A stretch of 64,000 nucleotides of DNA from Manis javanica (taxonomy: Eukaryota > Chordata > Mammalia > Pholidota > Manidae): positions 165,947,401-166,011,400 of the forward strand of contig NC_133158.1 in the NCBI RefSeq assembly GCF_040802235.1. The letters run 5' to 3'. How positions within the stretch are numbered: the first letter of the stretch is position 1; the number at the start of each line of letters is the position of its first letter. The notes beneath the pieces were generated by a model. The model saw nothing but the letters and a program-made list of their open reading frames with translations. It was not told the origin of the DNA and ran no database searches. Of this stretch, positions 50,020-61,598 are shown piece after piece. The position numbers were made by a program, and so were the translations under genes.

Positions 50020-50640
50020 TTGTTGAGGCCAGTGAAGCCAACCACCGGCTCCTGTTGTTTGTCTGCGTCCTCAGCTGGTAGATTCTCCATTGAAGCACAT
50101 GCCCACGGGAGCTTTCAGGAATGACTCCCGACCCTGCCAACCCATCCACATTCAGGGCTTTCTTGTGCACCTTCAGCTGCCAGAACAGGGGGATTCTCCC
50201 TTTGATATTTCCATTTTGCTGCTCTTTGGATATCTGGTAACCTCTCCGGCTGGGAATTACTGTTTCCACCCCAAAGATTATTTTCCCTTATTTCTAAAAC
50301 ATTGCTTCTACTATAGGAGACCTTGTGGCCATCTTTGTCCATCCTGGTTTTCCTTCCTGCCTTCTTCAGAGAGGGAGGCTGTCCCCTCCCCCTTCCCCCC
50401 AGCTCCCGGCCACCTCCTCAGGGCTGTCCGTGCAAGGGACAGGAGCCCTTTCACAGTTCACCCATCACTGAGGGACAGTAGGTTTTTCAAAGGCAAAGGC
50501 AGAATGCATCCTCGCTGGCACGGCCTAGTCCAGTTACCTGGGGATGAACAGGATAGAGCTGTCAAGCTCACTTCTAATTTCAAGTCCTCTAAAATGACCA
50601 ATTATGACTTAGGCTAGGAAAACAAGGACTAAACTCTGCA
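50020..50640 (+). other. GC-richer intergenic block with a 175-codon open frame
   Basis: 50090-50617 is open on + from ATG to TAG (175 codons) and a - strand frame is open over 50009-50269. The translation is Pro-, Leu- and Ser-rich (for example SSEREAVPSPFPPAPGHLLR) with no domain or homologue that I recognise. It lies between the convergent 3' ends of TRPC1 and PCOLCE2. GC-rich DNA loses stops by composition alone, so I do not call it a gene. Confidence 0.3.
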
Positions 50641-50679
50641 AGTCAGGGTAAAAGGGTTTACCTCTGGGGTGGAGACGGC

Positions 50680-50885
50680 TTCTCCTAGAGGCAGTGAGGG
50701 CACTGGGTTTGGAATGAGGACTCTGAATGTGGTTACCCACTTGGTCTCCCGGGAAATATGTGCTCTGGACAAGTCATTGAATATACCTGAGCTTCAATCT
50801 CTATTACAAAATGGAGGATTTGAACTGGGTGCCAGAGGGACACTATTCTAGCTCTAACATTCCCTGGTTCTGTGGGACTTCACTG
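50680..50885 (+). repeat. MIR SINE
   Basis: 'ggcactgggtttggaatgag', 'ggacaagtcattgaatatac', 'tgagcttcaatctctattac' and 'attctagctctaacattcc' follow the MIR order. It ends about 190 bp from the PCOLCE2 poly(A) site. Confidence 0.75.
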
Positions 50886-51064
50886 TACGTTACTTTACAT
50901 CAGGTCTATTTACATTGCTGCATCCATCTAATCCCCAAAGTTCTTGGAATGCTAATTCTTCTAACAAAGTGTAAATTGATACAAAGACAACCTTGTGTGT
51001 AAATAGCAGGGAATACTCTTTTTACAGTGTCCCATTTTCTATAAAAACAAGTTTAATGGCTGTT

Positions 51065-51521
51065 ATATAATCATTAACAATATTTTATTAAGCATTGATT
51101 AAAAAACGGCAAGAAAAGGATATAACACCTCAGAGCAGATGCTTGAAGGTAAAACAAACGTTGCTATAAATATTGCACTTATAAAATCTCTTTTTTACAT
51201 CTTCACACAGCTCATTTCTAAAATATCCTTTTACAGAGATTAGTATAAATAAACTGCTTCCAAACTGTCAACGCTTGCTTGATACATTGAGTTTCCTGTC
51301 TCCGCACTCAGTCTGCAGGTTTTCAATCAGGTATCTGCTCCTCTCAGTGCAGGCCCAGGACTTCCATCAGCAATATGAGAGGCCTCATACCTACCTCATG
51401 TGAAGAGTAAATCTTTCTGGATGCTCAATTTTTAATATTATAATATTTCTTTTCTACTGAGAAAAAATAGATCTTTCAAAGGCAATGACAGAAACACGGC
51501 TAAAATCGACACAATTCATTG
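51065..51521 (-). other. PCOLCE2: PCOLCE2 3'UTR
   Basis: About 455 nt between the PCOLCE2 stop and an AATAAA read on - at 51084-51089 (+ strand TTTATT). The end is set 15-25 nt past that hexamer. No repeat recognised in it. Its far end faces the TRPC1 3'UTR about 7 kb away. Confidence 0.65.
51084..51089 (-). terminator. PCOLCE2 poly(A) signal
   Basis: AATAAA on the - strand, 433 nt after the stop codon. It is the only clear canonical hexamer in the expected range. Confidence 0.6.
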
Positions 51522-51652
51522 TTAACATTGTTTGCCTTTCAAGGTATTCAGCAGCTTCTGATTCTTAGTCTTGAACATCATGATAAAGCTGTTTGGCATG
51601 ATTTTGCCTCGCCCATCTTCACCCACTTGGCCCATAATAATATAATTTAGAC
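51522..51652 (-). CDS. PCOLCE2: PCOLCE2 last coding exon (residues 373-415, stop)
   Basis: Two bases complete a Gly codon, then LNYIIMGQVGEDGRGKIMPN, SFIMMFKTKNQKLLNTLKGK, QC and TAA (51522-51524). This is the end of the NTR domain of procollagen C-endopeptidase enhancer 2, a secreted glycoprotein that binds procollagen and speeds C-propeptide cleavage by BMP1-type proteases. The final Cys pairs within the NTR fold. Acceptor reads TTTTTTCTAAAG. From memory human ends DALKNKQC, here NTLKGKQC. It is the 3'-most of four exons, which together give 178 codons and match human 238-415. Confidence 0.96.
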
Positions 51653-53653
51653 CTTTAGAAAAAAGAAGATAAAATTAATTTTTTTCTCTGTGTGTTTGTT
51701 GGCTTGAAACAACTCAGACTGTAACTTACTGCTAGATAAATGTTCTGTAAGTGATATAATTATACATTTATTCTGTCTAGGATAAAATCTTGTTTAAGAA
51801 TCTCATCAGCAAAAATTTAAATATAACTGAGTAAATGTAACTGCTAACATAGGAAACAGGATGGATGGTAAGATACAGATACGTCCTGCTCTGCAGTGCT
51901 GTCAGCTGGTGCATTTACTGAGGGTCTAGTGTGAACCATGCACTGTGTTCCTGTGAAAGGCTCTCCTTCCTCTAAGGACCTCTGGGACTCCCCAGCACAC
52001 CAACCTCAGATGGCCTCTCGGGGTCCCATAATGCTTCTGGATTTCCCAGGCATTTGGCAACTAACAATGACCCGCTGTCTTTGGTTATTGTCATTTTGAA
52101 CTTTTTTCAACATCCCCAGCATTTACAGTATGTAAGTTTTGTGAGGACATGGTTGGAGCATATACTTCTTTGCATTCTTTGCAAAAAATAGGCACTAAAA
52201 AGTACTTGTATCTGTTATACTATTTTTCACATATCAGTGTGTCTGGCTAAGTTAGGCCTAGACTAGGGCCTAAGCTGAGGTGTGTTGGGTTCAACTCTGA
52301 AAATTTATATTACCTCAAGAAAATGCCCTAAAGGAAGTGTCTACTACCACCTCCTTTATCCTCCCTCTGCTCCTGCGTGTTGTAAGAGAAATAAATATGT
52401 GCTTTCTTTTCATGCTGACATTGTCTTCATAATGGTCTTGAGCCTGTGAAAACTTGGAAGGTTGGGCAGGTGGACACCACCGCAAGGGTGCAGCATTCAC
52501 ATCATTCTGGGACATAACGGTAAGTATCTAGATGCGCATTATTTGCTGTTCCTGACAGTTCTGGAAAGAAGGTTTATCTCTTAAAGAGCCTCTGCTCTTC
52601 CCTCTGAAGAGTAATTGTGAGGCTGCTGGTCTTCTGACTTTCGTGAACAATCTGAATTCATAGTGAAGCTTTCTTGAAGTGGACATTCTGTCTCTGTCTC
52701 TGTCTCTGTCCGTGGTTTGGTTTGTTTTGGTTGTGGGGGACGTTTGTAACAAGAATGAGGAAGAGATGAGCTGAGATTAGATAGAGAAATCATGGTATAT
52801 CACACAACAGAATACCAGGCATGATCACCATTCCAGAGAAAGGGAAAGATCTGTCTACATGAACTGCTTATGAACGATGTCTACATATATGTCATGAGGG
52901 GGCAAATATACACAGAATATGTATAGCATGACCCTTTTTTTTTAAGTGTGTATGTACATGTTCAAATGGACAGAAATTTTCTGCAAGAAATTTTTCATGG
53001 TACCTCTGAGGAAAAGAAAGGGGCTTCATTTTTAATTTATGTTCTTCTCTATTTAAACTTAAAAAACTATACATTATTTTTGTAAGTTAAAGAGCTTGTT
53101 TTAAAAAAAGTCATGTGCCTCTGGTTCTGGAGTAACTTTACTTTTCCCATAATTTCTCTTAATAAACAGATTCCCATCTATGGATTTCATGATGTTATAC
53201 CTGCAAACAATTTCCAAATCTTTAATTCTAACCTATACACACCTCTCTCTTCTGAATTTCAGCTCTGAATTTCCTGTTCCTTGCTGGATATTTCCATCTA
53301 AACATAGTATAGGCACCTTATGTGCAATAACTGAAAATCTCATTCTCTTGAACTGCTCCTTCTGTGACTGAACCCCATTGATCCAACTTTAAATGCTTCC
53401 TGGGCTCATTCATCAGTTGCACTATCTCGTCCTCTTCTACAAGTTACAAGGCCTGGGATGAGAGCCCAATTCTGCCTGACTCCAAAAGCTTTCCTTCTAT
53501 ACCCAAAGTGGGCAATACATTAGCCCTGACTTTACTTCCCTGAACCAGCCATGGCTCAGAAAGATGGATGACTTGCTCAGAGAGGCTCTCTTGTTCCCCA
53601 CTTAGACCCTGAAGTTCCCTAGAAGAAAAGCTGAAGTTTCCTTCCTTAGTCAC
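51653..53653 (-). other. PCOLCE2: PCOLCE2 last intron
   Basis: 2.0 kb. It holds a perfect (TCTGTC)4 at 52687-52710 and otherwise no recognisable repeat or gene. Small open runs on both strands are chance. Confidence 0.7.
52687..52710. repeat. (TCTGTC)4 hexanucleotide microsatellite
   Basis: Four exact head-to-tail copies of TCTGTC. Confidence 0.95.
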
Positions 53654-53821
53654 CTCTTCTGAGGAGAGGGCACTGCTTGCAGACCACGATGACCTTGGCG
53701 CTCATGTTCTTGCCGGCCTGCTGAACTGCCAGATTTCCCTCTTTATAGATGTTGATGACTGAGACCGTGGCATGCACACTCCCGCCTCGGGTGACGGTCG
53801 TGATGACAGTGCCAGCCAATA
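53654..53821 (-). CDS. PCOLCE2: PCOLCE2 exon, NTR domain core (residues 317-373)
   Basis: 168-nt exon. Two bases complete a Val codon, 55 full codons, then one base of Gly. It reads LAGTVITTVTRGGSVHATVS, VINIYKEGNLAVQQAGKNMS, AKVIVVCKQCPLLRR. This is the beta-barrel core of the netrin-like (NTR) domain, with the CKQC cysteines. The NTR domain of this family binds heparin. Acceptor CCTTCAG, donor GTGACT. Substitutions against human (GG for DG, V for I at several sites) are conservative. No damage. Confidence 0.97.
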
Positions 53822-55855
53822 CTGAAGGAAACATTTTTTGAAATAACATAACAGTGAAGGCAAACGTAAGCAGAACTGAACGTTTTACATTCTTCTAAGT
53901 TTCAGAGGGGAAACATTTTAATGCTTAAGAGAAGGCCCTAACAGAGCTCTCGAATTTGTGCATGTGTCACCAAAATTCAGATCGAAAAAAGTGCCCAAGG
54001 AGCTGCAGTGCTACCCAGGAGAGAAACATTCTGCAGCCCATTGCTGAGATGGAGACTCTTTCCAGGGGTTTATCCAACACGTGCATCAAATACCAAATAA
54101 GGGATAGCTTATAAGCCTCTCCCTCTCCCGTGAACACTCACCCAGCCCTTGAATCTTTGGAGGCAATATCACACAAGGAGGCTGCGTGATGGGGGTCTGA
54201 GCCTCGAGGATCTGAGTCTGTCGCTCCCCCACCAGGCCCTTCCCTTTACCTCTCTTCTCTCCTTGAACTTGGGTCATCCCATGGGTCCTGCTCTCTCTCA
54301 AATTATCAGTAAATATCTTTTGCTGGGCCTTTCATATTCCCTTTCTTACCCACCCTGTTTATCTCATTTAACAAGTCAAAGTATAGAACTGAGGTATAAC
54401 TTAAAACCTTTCCTTGCTTTAAAAGAAAGAACTAGCAAAATTCAGTTCCCTCTCTCTTTCCATTGTGACACTCAGAGAAAAGAGTCTCACTTCTACGCTG
54501 CAGGAAAAAAGATGTTGTGTTTCTCGAAGGCATGCTTTGGGCATTTTGGGGGGCACGATTCTGTGTGGCGTAAGCCTTGCACTGAATGATGCTGTATGAG
54601 CCCCGTCCCTCCCAGAAAAACCAGCAGCACGCCCCACTTGGTGTGCCAACCAAAAACTGCCCCTAGAGGAGTGTTACCAATGTTGGGTGAGGACCAATGG
54701 CCACAGGTGATACTATTTGGTCATTTTGCTATGTAGGTGAGTCACAATGAGAATAAATCAAGTTTTGGACTTGGTTGATATGACCATTTCGGGATAAAAT
54801 AAGAATTCACTGCTTACATAGTATGCAAAACACATACAATCAGAATTCTTATCATGCCTTACTTTGATTCTGGTGGGATGTCCACTGGTAGCTAAGTGAG
54901 ATCAAGTGGCTCCAAAGGACAAGGAGGAGGATGTCCTTAAGCACATTCTCCAGAAGACCAAAGTGGACGTGGCAGCCATGACACCTGGTGCTGTTTTAAT
55001 TTTTATGCCAGTTATTTGAGTATCAACATGCAAACTCCAGGAAGGTGTAGGGCCCCGGAGTCTTCAGTGCCTTCACGCCTTCACTGTAACAGTTATGGAA
55101 CTGTCTGGGCTGCGGACAGTTGCCACTTTAAAGTGTAGGCACAGCAAGCAAAGCCTCGGCTGGGAGGCCCCTTGCTTTGTGTAGCCTATTTAGGTTGTAG
55201 CAACTTTCTTTTCCTGATAAGATTTTTAAAAACTGTTCCTTTTAAACATAACTGACACAAAGTTGGTCTCTTTTGCTCTTAAGGGGTTTTCACAGAAAGT
55301 GCATTTTTTTAAATGGGAAAAAGCTCCTAGAAATTCTAAGTTAATGGGTAATATCTCCTCAGGTCCAATTTATAAGAGTTTCCAAATGGATTTCAGATTT
55401 CTAAGTTTTAATTTAGTACTTTGGAAGGACACTATGGAGGAAATACTTGAATTTGTTCTGAGAGAGGCCAGCTTGGCTATGTTTCTAATTTACTTAAGTT
55501 GGATTACAGATGTATGAAAAAATACTCAGCACATGAAAAATATGTGAGAAAAAAAAGGATAGATTTTATTTAGGAATACTGAGCCAGCTAGAACACAGTG
55601 TTACACTAAGAAGGGCCAGGACTCAAATTATTAAGCTCATGGGGAAAAAGTTTATTTTCTGTATACATGCTGTTCTCAGTTGTGAAATCTAGCACTTTGA
55701 ACAGCACAAGTCAACATACCTTAGAGGGGAGGAAAATAGCTTCTTGGGTAAATGAAGAGTGTAACTGACCCTTTGCTACCACATTCATTGCAATTCCTGT
55801 GAGCTTAAGCATACAGTCTCAAGTTTCTGACTAAAGGCTGGGTTTTATTTCTTAC
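53822..55855 (-). other. PCOLCE2: PCOLCE2 intron
   Basis: 2.0 kb with no repeat I can name. A 146-codon + strand open frame (54149-54589) and several overlapping - strand frames are present but show no coding signature, so I leave them as chance. Confidence 0.6.
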
Positions 55856-55939
55856 CAAAGTTACTTGAGCAGTAATTGCTCTCCAGAGTCCCTGACCGTC
55901 TACATTTCTGTTGACACAGGGCCACAGTGGGTTTCAAAC
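55856..55939 (-). CDS. PCOLCE2: PCOLCE2 exon, start of NTR domain (residues 289-317)
   Basis: Short 84-nt exon. Two bases complete Gly, 27 codons, one base of Val. It reads LKPTVALCQQKCRRSGTLES then NYCSSNF. The first Cys residues of the NTR domain (LCQQKC and NYC) are here. Human has RTGTLEGNYCSSDF from memory, so the Ser/Asn and Asn changes are conservative. Acceptor GAATTAAG has its pyrimidine tract ('CTTTCTTCTTTG') set back by a few bases. Donor GTAAGA is strong. Confidence 0.95.
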
Positions 55940-56491
55940 CTTAATTCAAAGAAGAAAGACAAGATTCAGGAAAACGAATCAGGTATAACTGGTGTTTAGA
56001 TATCAGTCTATCAATTTTAAATTCCCATTTATTTCCTTGAGCAATCTGCCATGGCCATGAAATAAATAAAATGCATGCAAAAGAAATTCTTCATGCTTCC
56101 AACTCCTGCTCTAATTTCCTCAGAGTAACTCAATACCCCCTGCTGAATTTTAAACCTAAGATCAAAGATAACTGAAATTTAGCCCTATTCTCCTCTTCCT
56201 TTATATATAACTAAGACTACAATCAAAAATACAGTCTTCATGTGCCCTGCACATGAAGAAAAGCTCAGTATGAACAAATATGAACCTGCAATAGTGGTGA
56301 ATTCTTCACTATATAAAAGGAATCCTATAGTGTAGAGGATGGAGGGAGCTTTCTTGGTGCATGTAAAGTATGCAGTTGCCCAATATAGGTTTTTAGAAAC
56401 ACTGCTCATGTATAAAGTGTGTTATATCTGTACTTAAAGGCAACTAATCACTAAACATTTAATTTGAGTCTGTCATCTAAATAGATAAACA

Positions 56492-56719
56492 CAGTGGTTC
56501 TCAACCATGGGGGATTTTGCCCCTTAGATGACATATGGCAATGTCTGGAAATACTTGTCATGCTGAGGGTGGGAGAGGGGGCTAGCAGGGGGACTACTGG
56601 CATCTAGTGGGTAGATGCCAGGGATGCTACTAAATATCTCTGAAGCATATAACGAGCAGGAGAGCCCCCAGCAGGATTATCTGCCCAAAATGTAAATAAA
56701 GCTAAAGTTGAGAGACTGT
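56492..56719 (+). mobile_element. MER20 hAT-Charlie DNA transposon
   Basis: Nearly full-length. It starts 'cagtggttctcaaccatggg' and has 'catatggcaatgtctggaaa', 'ctactggcatctagtgggta' and 'gccagggatgctactaaata'. It closes 'aaagttgagagactgtt'. MER20 copies are known in placental mammals as occasional enhancers or insulators. No function can be claimed here. Confidence 0.9.
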
Positions 56720-57028
56720 TAACAAAATGAAAATATTTAATCCCCATTATCATCATTAAAAATGTTTCAAAGATATTTGCTAATTATTCACTTACATGCA
56801 ACAATATGATAGGAAGAACTAAACAAAACAACTGTAACAGAATTGTACTTGTCAGGTAAGAATTTGTAATTGTAATATTGCCCTTCTAATATGTTCAGTT
56901 CTTCTGTGAATTTACTGCTTGTCCATTTACTTAAGAGTACCCCTACTTAACTCCAAAAAGGATCTGAAGTGGGTTACAGTATTAAAATACATACAATTTA
57001 ATGTTAAAATACATATAATCACTTACAC

Positions 57029-57065
57029 ATATATGTATGTGTGTGTGTGTATATATTTTTTTTTT
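57029..57065. repeat. (TG)n/(TA)n microsatellite with T-run
   Basis: Alternating 'atatatgtatgtgtgtgtgt' then 'gtatatat' and 11 or more T. Impure and short. Confidence 0.9.
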
Positions 57066-57159
57066 CCAAAGATGAAGAGCTCAGAGAACATTTAGATGGT
57101 GCATTATTCCAGAAGTTCAAGACAGAATCAACAAGGAGTGGCTCTTCCTGTCTGGTGAT

Positions 57160-57560
57160 CATCCTTTGATGTGGACCACTGGAAACCAGCTCCTCCCCAG
57201 CCTCAGCAGTCAGTCTGGAGGTGGGGTGCATGTCCCCACTCCACCCCCTCTCCCTGCGGTGGGTCCCTGCCTCCCTGCCTGTAAGTCACCCGCTGCAGCA
57301 CGAGGACCCTCCCCACCTGGGTGGTCTCCCCTGCCCTGCGCTCCCACGTGGCACCTGTGCTCCTCCTGCCATGTCGGGTGGGTCCGCCTCCTCGTGGACG
57401 ACCCCTCCCAGGGCGGAGGCCTCACGCTTCCCGAGAGTTCCCTCTGCTCGTCTTTCATCTCCAGTCTCTTGAATGTAGACATCCTCATACCCGGTATAGC
57501 TGCTTCTCCTTCAGGCTTGCTTACTTTTTTCTCATGACTACCTTTTTCCCTATCCTGGAC
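57160..57560. other. GC-rich, CpG-bearing block
   Basis: About 400 bp with clearly higher GC than the rest of the window and a dozen or more CpG dinucleotides, concentrated at 57285-57450 ('gggtccgcctcctcgtggac'). All frames stay open for long stretches on both strands, as expected from GC content. No promoter motif or protein signature recognised. It sits directly upstream of an L2. Confidence 0.6.
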
Positions 57561-59065
57561 CCCTCATTCCCCTAACCCATCAGCCTGGGCCTGTCTTTAC
57601 TTCCTTAACTCTTCCACTTAGTTTCCACGGTCCATTATTTCAGCCCTTTTCTTGCCAATGCCTTCAGCTCCCGTCCCCTCCCGCCCTCAGCCCCTGCAGG
57701 AAGGCTGGAGGAGCCTCCATTTTCTATGCCTGCACTCAGACAGCTGGGTGCACAATGTACCCTCATCCAAGTGGCAGCTGTTGAAAGGATCAACTTGCTC
57801 TCCAATTTCCACAGCTGCTTTTCAAATTCTTTTTCATTCTCCTAATCCCCCAGGGATCTCACCTCCCTTCCCAATCTCAGCAGGTGACTTTGCCTATTTT
57901 CTAGAGAGAACAGGAGAAAATGTCCTCAAGATCCCCACCAAACCTCCGAAGTCATCTTTGCCTGGATCCTCTGTCTTCTTTCCCCCAACTCGAGACGAGC
58001 GTGCCCACCCCTGGTCTGAAATGCACGCTCTGTGAGGCCTCTGGCAGCCAAACCCTCCCACCTCTGCAGGAATTTCTTCCTCAGTTTACTCTTTCCATCT
58101 GCCCTGGTGTTTCCTTTGTCGGCTACTTGTCATTAGCTTTCCCATGTTCAAGGCACTCAACGCTCCCTCTCCTTTAGGGCCAAGTTTGCGGAATGAGCTG
58201 CTCGAACTTCATCTCCAATCTCCATTTCTTCACCCTGTCCTGTCCCACATGCCCCTCAGCCTACTCTGTCTGGCTCCTGCCTGCACAACTCCACTCACAC
58301 AGCTCTTGCTGGGATCTCAGGAAATCAAATGGAAACATTTTAGTCCTTCCCTTTTTTGAAATCTTTTGACCACCTTTCTCGAACATTCCCTTCCACGACA
58401 CATGCTCCTGGTTCTCATCCCTCACCCATAGCTGCTCCTTTCCAGTCCCTTCACCAACATATCCTCCTCTTTGAAGAAGTTGGAGTTTCTAGAGATATAA
58501 TTCCAGCTCTTCTTTTACGCCTAACCTCTCCCAAGGAAATATCATTCTAGGTCATTGTATCAGCCATGTATATGCTGATGACTCTCAAAATTAAATCTCT
58601 TGCTTAAATCTCTCTTCTGGTCTGGAGGCCAGCAGATCAAACTGTCCACATGACATCCCCACTTGAGGGTCTCACAGATACCTTGAACCCAACCCACAGC
58701 TTAAGTTATGAATCTACCTCTAGACCCAATGTGAATGGTAACATTATTGCCCAAGTCGAGCAAGCCAGGGACCTGCGAGGCATTCCTGACACCTCCCTGA
58801 TCTCCCTAGTCCAGGGGATCACCAAGGCCTGTCAGTAACTCCCAAGGACCCCGGCTTGCACAAGAGTCAACATCTGACTGTCATATTCCTGCCATGCTGC
58901 ACTTCACCTGGACAACCCTAGCACCTGCTGATCCTCTTGACCCCTACCGCCCATTCACCTCACAGAGGCCAGGGTGATTCTTCGTAAAATGTGAATCTAA
59001 CCCGAACTTTGCTTAAATCCATCGACAGCTTCTCCCACATTTAGGGCAGAATCCAAAATACTTGG
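57560..59065 (+). mobile_element. L2 LINE, ORF2 3' part
   Basis: Sense-to-window L2: 'cagctgcttttcaaattctt', 'tatatgctgatgactctcaa' (the YADDSQ region of L2 reverse transcriptase), 'aattaaatctcttgc', 'ggcattcctgacacctccct', 'ggccagggtgattcttcgta', 'gggcagaatccaaaatactt'. Frames are broken throughout. It is the longest L2 copy in the window and opposite in strand to those in TRPC1. Confidence 0.82.
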
Positions 59066-59134
59066 AGCATAAGGAGAGAGGTGGTAAGGCCCAAAGATGA
59101 AACTAGAAAGAGAGGCTAGGAGCAAAGTGTGAAG

Positions 59135-59285
59135 GGCCTTACATGGAGTTCAGCTCCTGTGCTAATATGATAGCCACTAGCCACATGAAGCTTTCAGAAT
59201 TTCATAAAATTAAAATTTCGGTTCTTCAGTATCACTAGCCACATTTTAAGTGTTCAGTAGTGGCTAGTGTATTGAATTAAATGGG
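59135..59285 (+). mobile_element. Non-autonomous DNA-transposon relic
   Basis: 'gatagccactagccacatga', 'cggttcttcagtatcactag' and 'cagtagtggctagtgtattg' fit a common old MER-type consensus whose ends are inverted 'ccactagccacatg' motifs. Exact family not decided. Confidence 0.6.
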
Positions 59286-60518
59286 ACACACTGTTCCCTG
59301 TGTGTGGTGGTGAGGCAGTGGGGAGGTCAGAGAGAGGAAGTCAGAGATGACCGTAAGCATCTGGGCACTGATACCGTGGACCATGCTTGGGGAAAATAAG
59401 TGGAGAAGCAGGTATGAGATGAAAAATAGTGTGATAAAAACTAGTTGAGTTTGATGTGTGTTTGTTTAAATGTCTAGCAGTTGCAAAACTCTAGGATATA
59501 ATTACAGATAGTTTGCAATTTCAGAGAAAGTTTAGGACTAGAGATATAAGCCGGGGAGCTACTAGCACCGAGGGTGTGGTCAGCGAATTCACTGGAGGCA
59601 GTAAGGCCACCAGGGTCCACGGAGACAAGCTGGAGAAATGCTGCGGCAGCAGGAGGCAGTATGCGCCCAGGCCACAAGGTGGCACACGTGTCGAGTGCTC
59701 AGAAACACCAGCCCTTCCAGAAGCGCCCGGACTCCAGGTGCATAAAGAAAATGATGGGTAATAAAGCTGGGCTTATTTCAGCCTATATCCTATCTTAACC
59801 TTAGAACCTTCATTCCCAATTTTTTTCTCCTCCTTTGATTTTGATTTTTGAGATCTGGGGCCTGAAAATCCACTGAGTAGAGCTGAACAGGATGTAGACT
59901 AGATGCAGAGACCCACTCTTGCCTCCAGCTTTTAGATCATGCCCCAAACCAGTTTCCCACCTTGTTCTTAAATCATCTTCAGCAACAAGATTCAAGTCTT
60001 ATTATTCAAGGCTTCTATAATACATCAAAGTTTTTTTGTTTGATTTATCCCAATTTGAAAAAAATAATATAGTTTATACGACATATTTTAGAGGGAAGGG
60101 AAGCCAAAAAGAAAGACCAGTTAAATACTGGCAGAGGTGAAAACAGGCAGGTATCAAGGCCCTAGAAATTTAACCTAAAATACCATTGAAATGTGATTTA
60201 AAAAACACATAATTTTATAAGTGTCAGAAAAGAAAAACTAGGCTTATGAAGATCTGTGCCTATAAGAGGGTTCCTAGTAAGTTTTAAGTAGTCATAATTT
60301 TCCAAGATGACATTTAAAAAACATTAGCTTATTAAGTATTCTTACACCTTATACTTTTATTTCATTAATAGAGTCATATCATTCTCCCACATATGTAAGT
60401 TTTCATCTTATTTTAGTTTCAAGTATCTTCCTCCTACTTACATTTTTTTTTTTTACTTCAAAACAATTTTTCTTATACTATGAAGTTTGTGCACAAACTT
60501 TAAAACAGAAGAACTTAC

Positions 60519-60673
60519 CTGTAGTCACAGGGAATGTGGTGGTAATAGGTGGTGCTGTAGTTACAGGTAGTTTTTTTGGCCTGAATTTGTAGTGACCAAT
60601 AAATCCATCTGCAGTTAAACTTAAGTCTGATAAAAACTGAATGAGAAGTTCATTTCTCTCAGATACAATTGGC
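60519..60673 (-). CDS. PCOLCE2: PCOLCE2 exon, end of CUB2 and linker (residues 237-289)
   Basis: 155-nt exon. One base completes a codon, 51 codons, one base of Gly out. It reads PIVSERNELLIQFLSDLSLT, ADGFIGHYKFRPKKLPVTTA, PPITTTFPVTT. The first half is the end of the second CUB domain (the SDLSLTADGF strand, conserved in CUB folds), which binds procollagen with CUB1. The Thr/Pro-rich rest is the flexible linker to NTR, a likely O-glycosylation site. Acceptor CTTTTAG, donor GTAAGTTC. Human linker (TTTEQPVTTTF from memory) differs slightly. Confidence 0.97.
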
Positions 60674-60741
60674 CTAAAAGAAGAAAAGTTTAAGTGGCAC
60701 TTCTCTGAAATACAGAATTTTCCAGCTTTCCATTAATTTCT

Positions 60742-60915
60742 GACAACAGGTGCTGTGTTTTATGCAAACCACTGAATTATATCTTCACAATGACCATATT
60801 ATTAGTTCCTTTTTAGGGAAAAGGCAACTGAAATTCAGAGTGTTGAAGTGATTTGCCCAAGGCCTCACAACAAGTATGTGGAAAAGTCAGAATTTGAACC
60901 CAGGACCAGATGACT
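60742..60915 (-). repeat. MIR SINE
   Basis: 'tatcttcacaatgaccatat', 'ggaaaaggcaactgaaattc', 'agtgatttgcccaaggcctc', 'cagaatttgaacccaggacc': a reverse MIR about 70 bp upstream (gene sense) of the exon. Confidence 0.88.
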
Positions 60916-61598
60916 AGAGACTGGGTAGACACTGGGACCAACGTAAACTTTGAAGCTGTGGCTGGTTCTTCATAAGCACCTTAGGGTTTGACCTCACTTG
61001 GGGACCACACAGCTTTTCTGAACTAAGACTCTGGGTTCTGGTTGCCCTGGGGAGCTAGGGATGCTGGCCAAGCAGAGACTCAAGATGAAGAAATTCAATG
61101 AAAAAGTTCCCATGCCCTGTGAAGACACTGCCAAAGGGATTGTCTCGGTGGGCTGGCCAGCTGGGGCTAAAAAAGCCATGCAGGGTTTAATGGAGCTTCC
61201 ATTTCATTTTTAATGAAGATTCTTATGCATGCCTGAAATGGAAACATTCCTTTTTTAATCGTGGTGGCAAACTGCCGTAAAGGAGAAACAAAAGACATAT
61301 TACTTTGGTGTTCATGACTGACATCATTAAGAACTCTAATTTTAAAGCCGTGTTAGGAGCTTGCTGGTTTGTTGGTACTAAAGATTTACAGGTGATAATA
61401 ACCAGGGCTCAAAAGCTCTCTTAAATCTTAGGACATAACTGTATTATACAAAATAGTAGCTCCATTTACGTTTTTGCCATTATTATTTAAACAGTGGTTT
61501 AAATAAAAGCAGTTTGTCTAGTTCTATTTAAAAACTATTTAATTCAGACATGAAAATAATTAATTAAAAATGTAAACATTTAAATTTAAAAATTAAAT

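Larger units (their letters stand above)
55940..60518 (-). other. PCOLCE2: PCOLCE2 intron with MER20 and L2
   Basis: 4.6-kb intron. It holds MER20 (56492-56719), a (TG)n/T run (57029-57065), a GC-rich block (57160-57560), a large L2 (57560-59065) and a DNA-transposon-like piece (59135-59285). 59290-60518 shows nothing recognisable. Confidence 0.75.

Noticed and set aside
54149..54589. 146-codon open frame on +
   Set aside because: It lies inside a PCOLCE2 intron on the opposite strand, with a low-complexity Leu/Ser-rich translation and no conserved motif. Chance is the simplest reading.
57166..58550. Cluster of overlapping open frames on both strands
   Set aside because: GC-rich block and L2 sequence. 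The L2 order explains the right part, and no frame has a domain.
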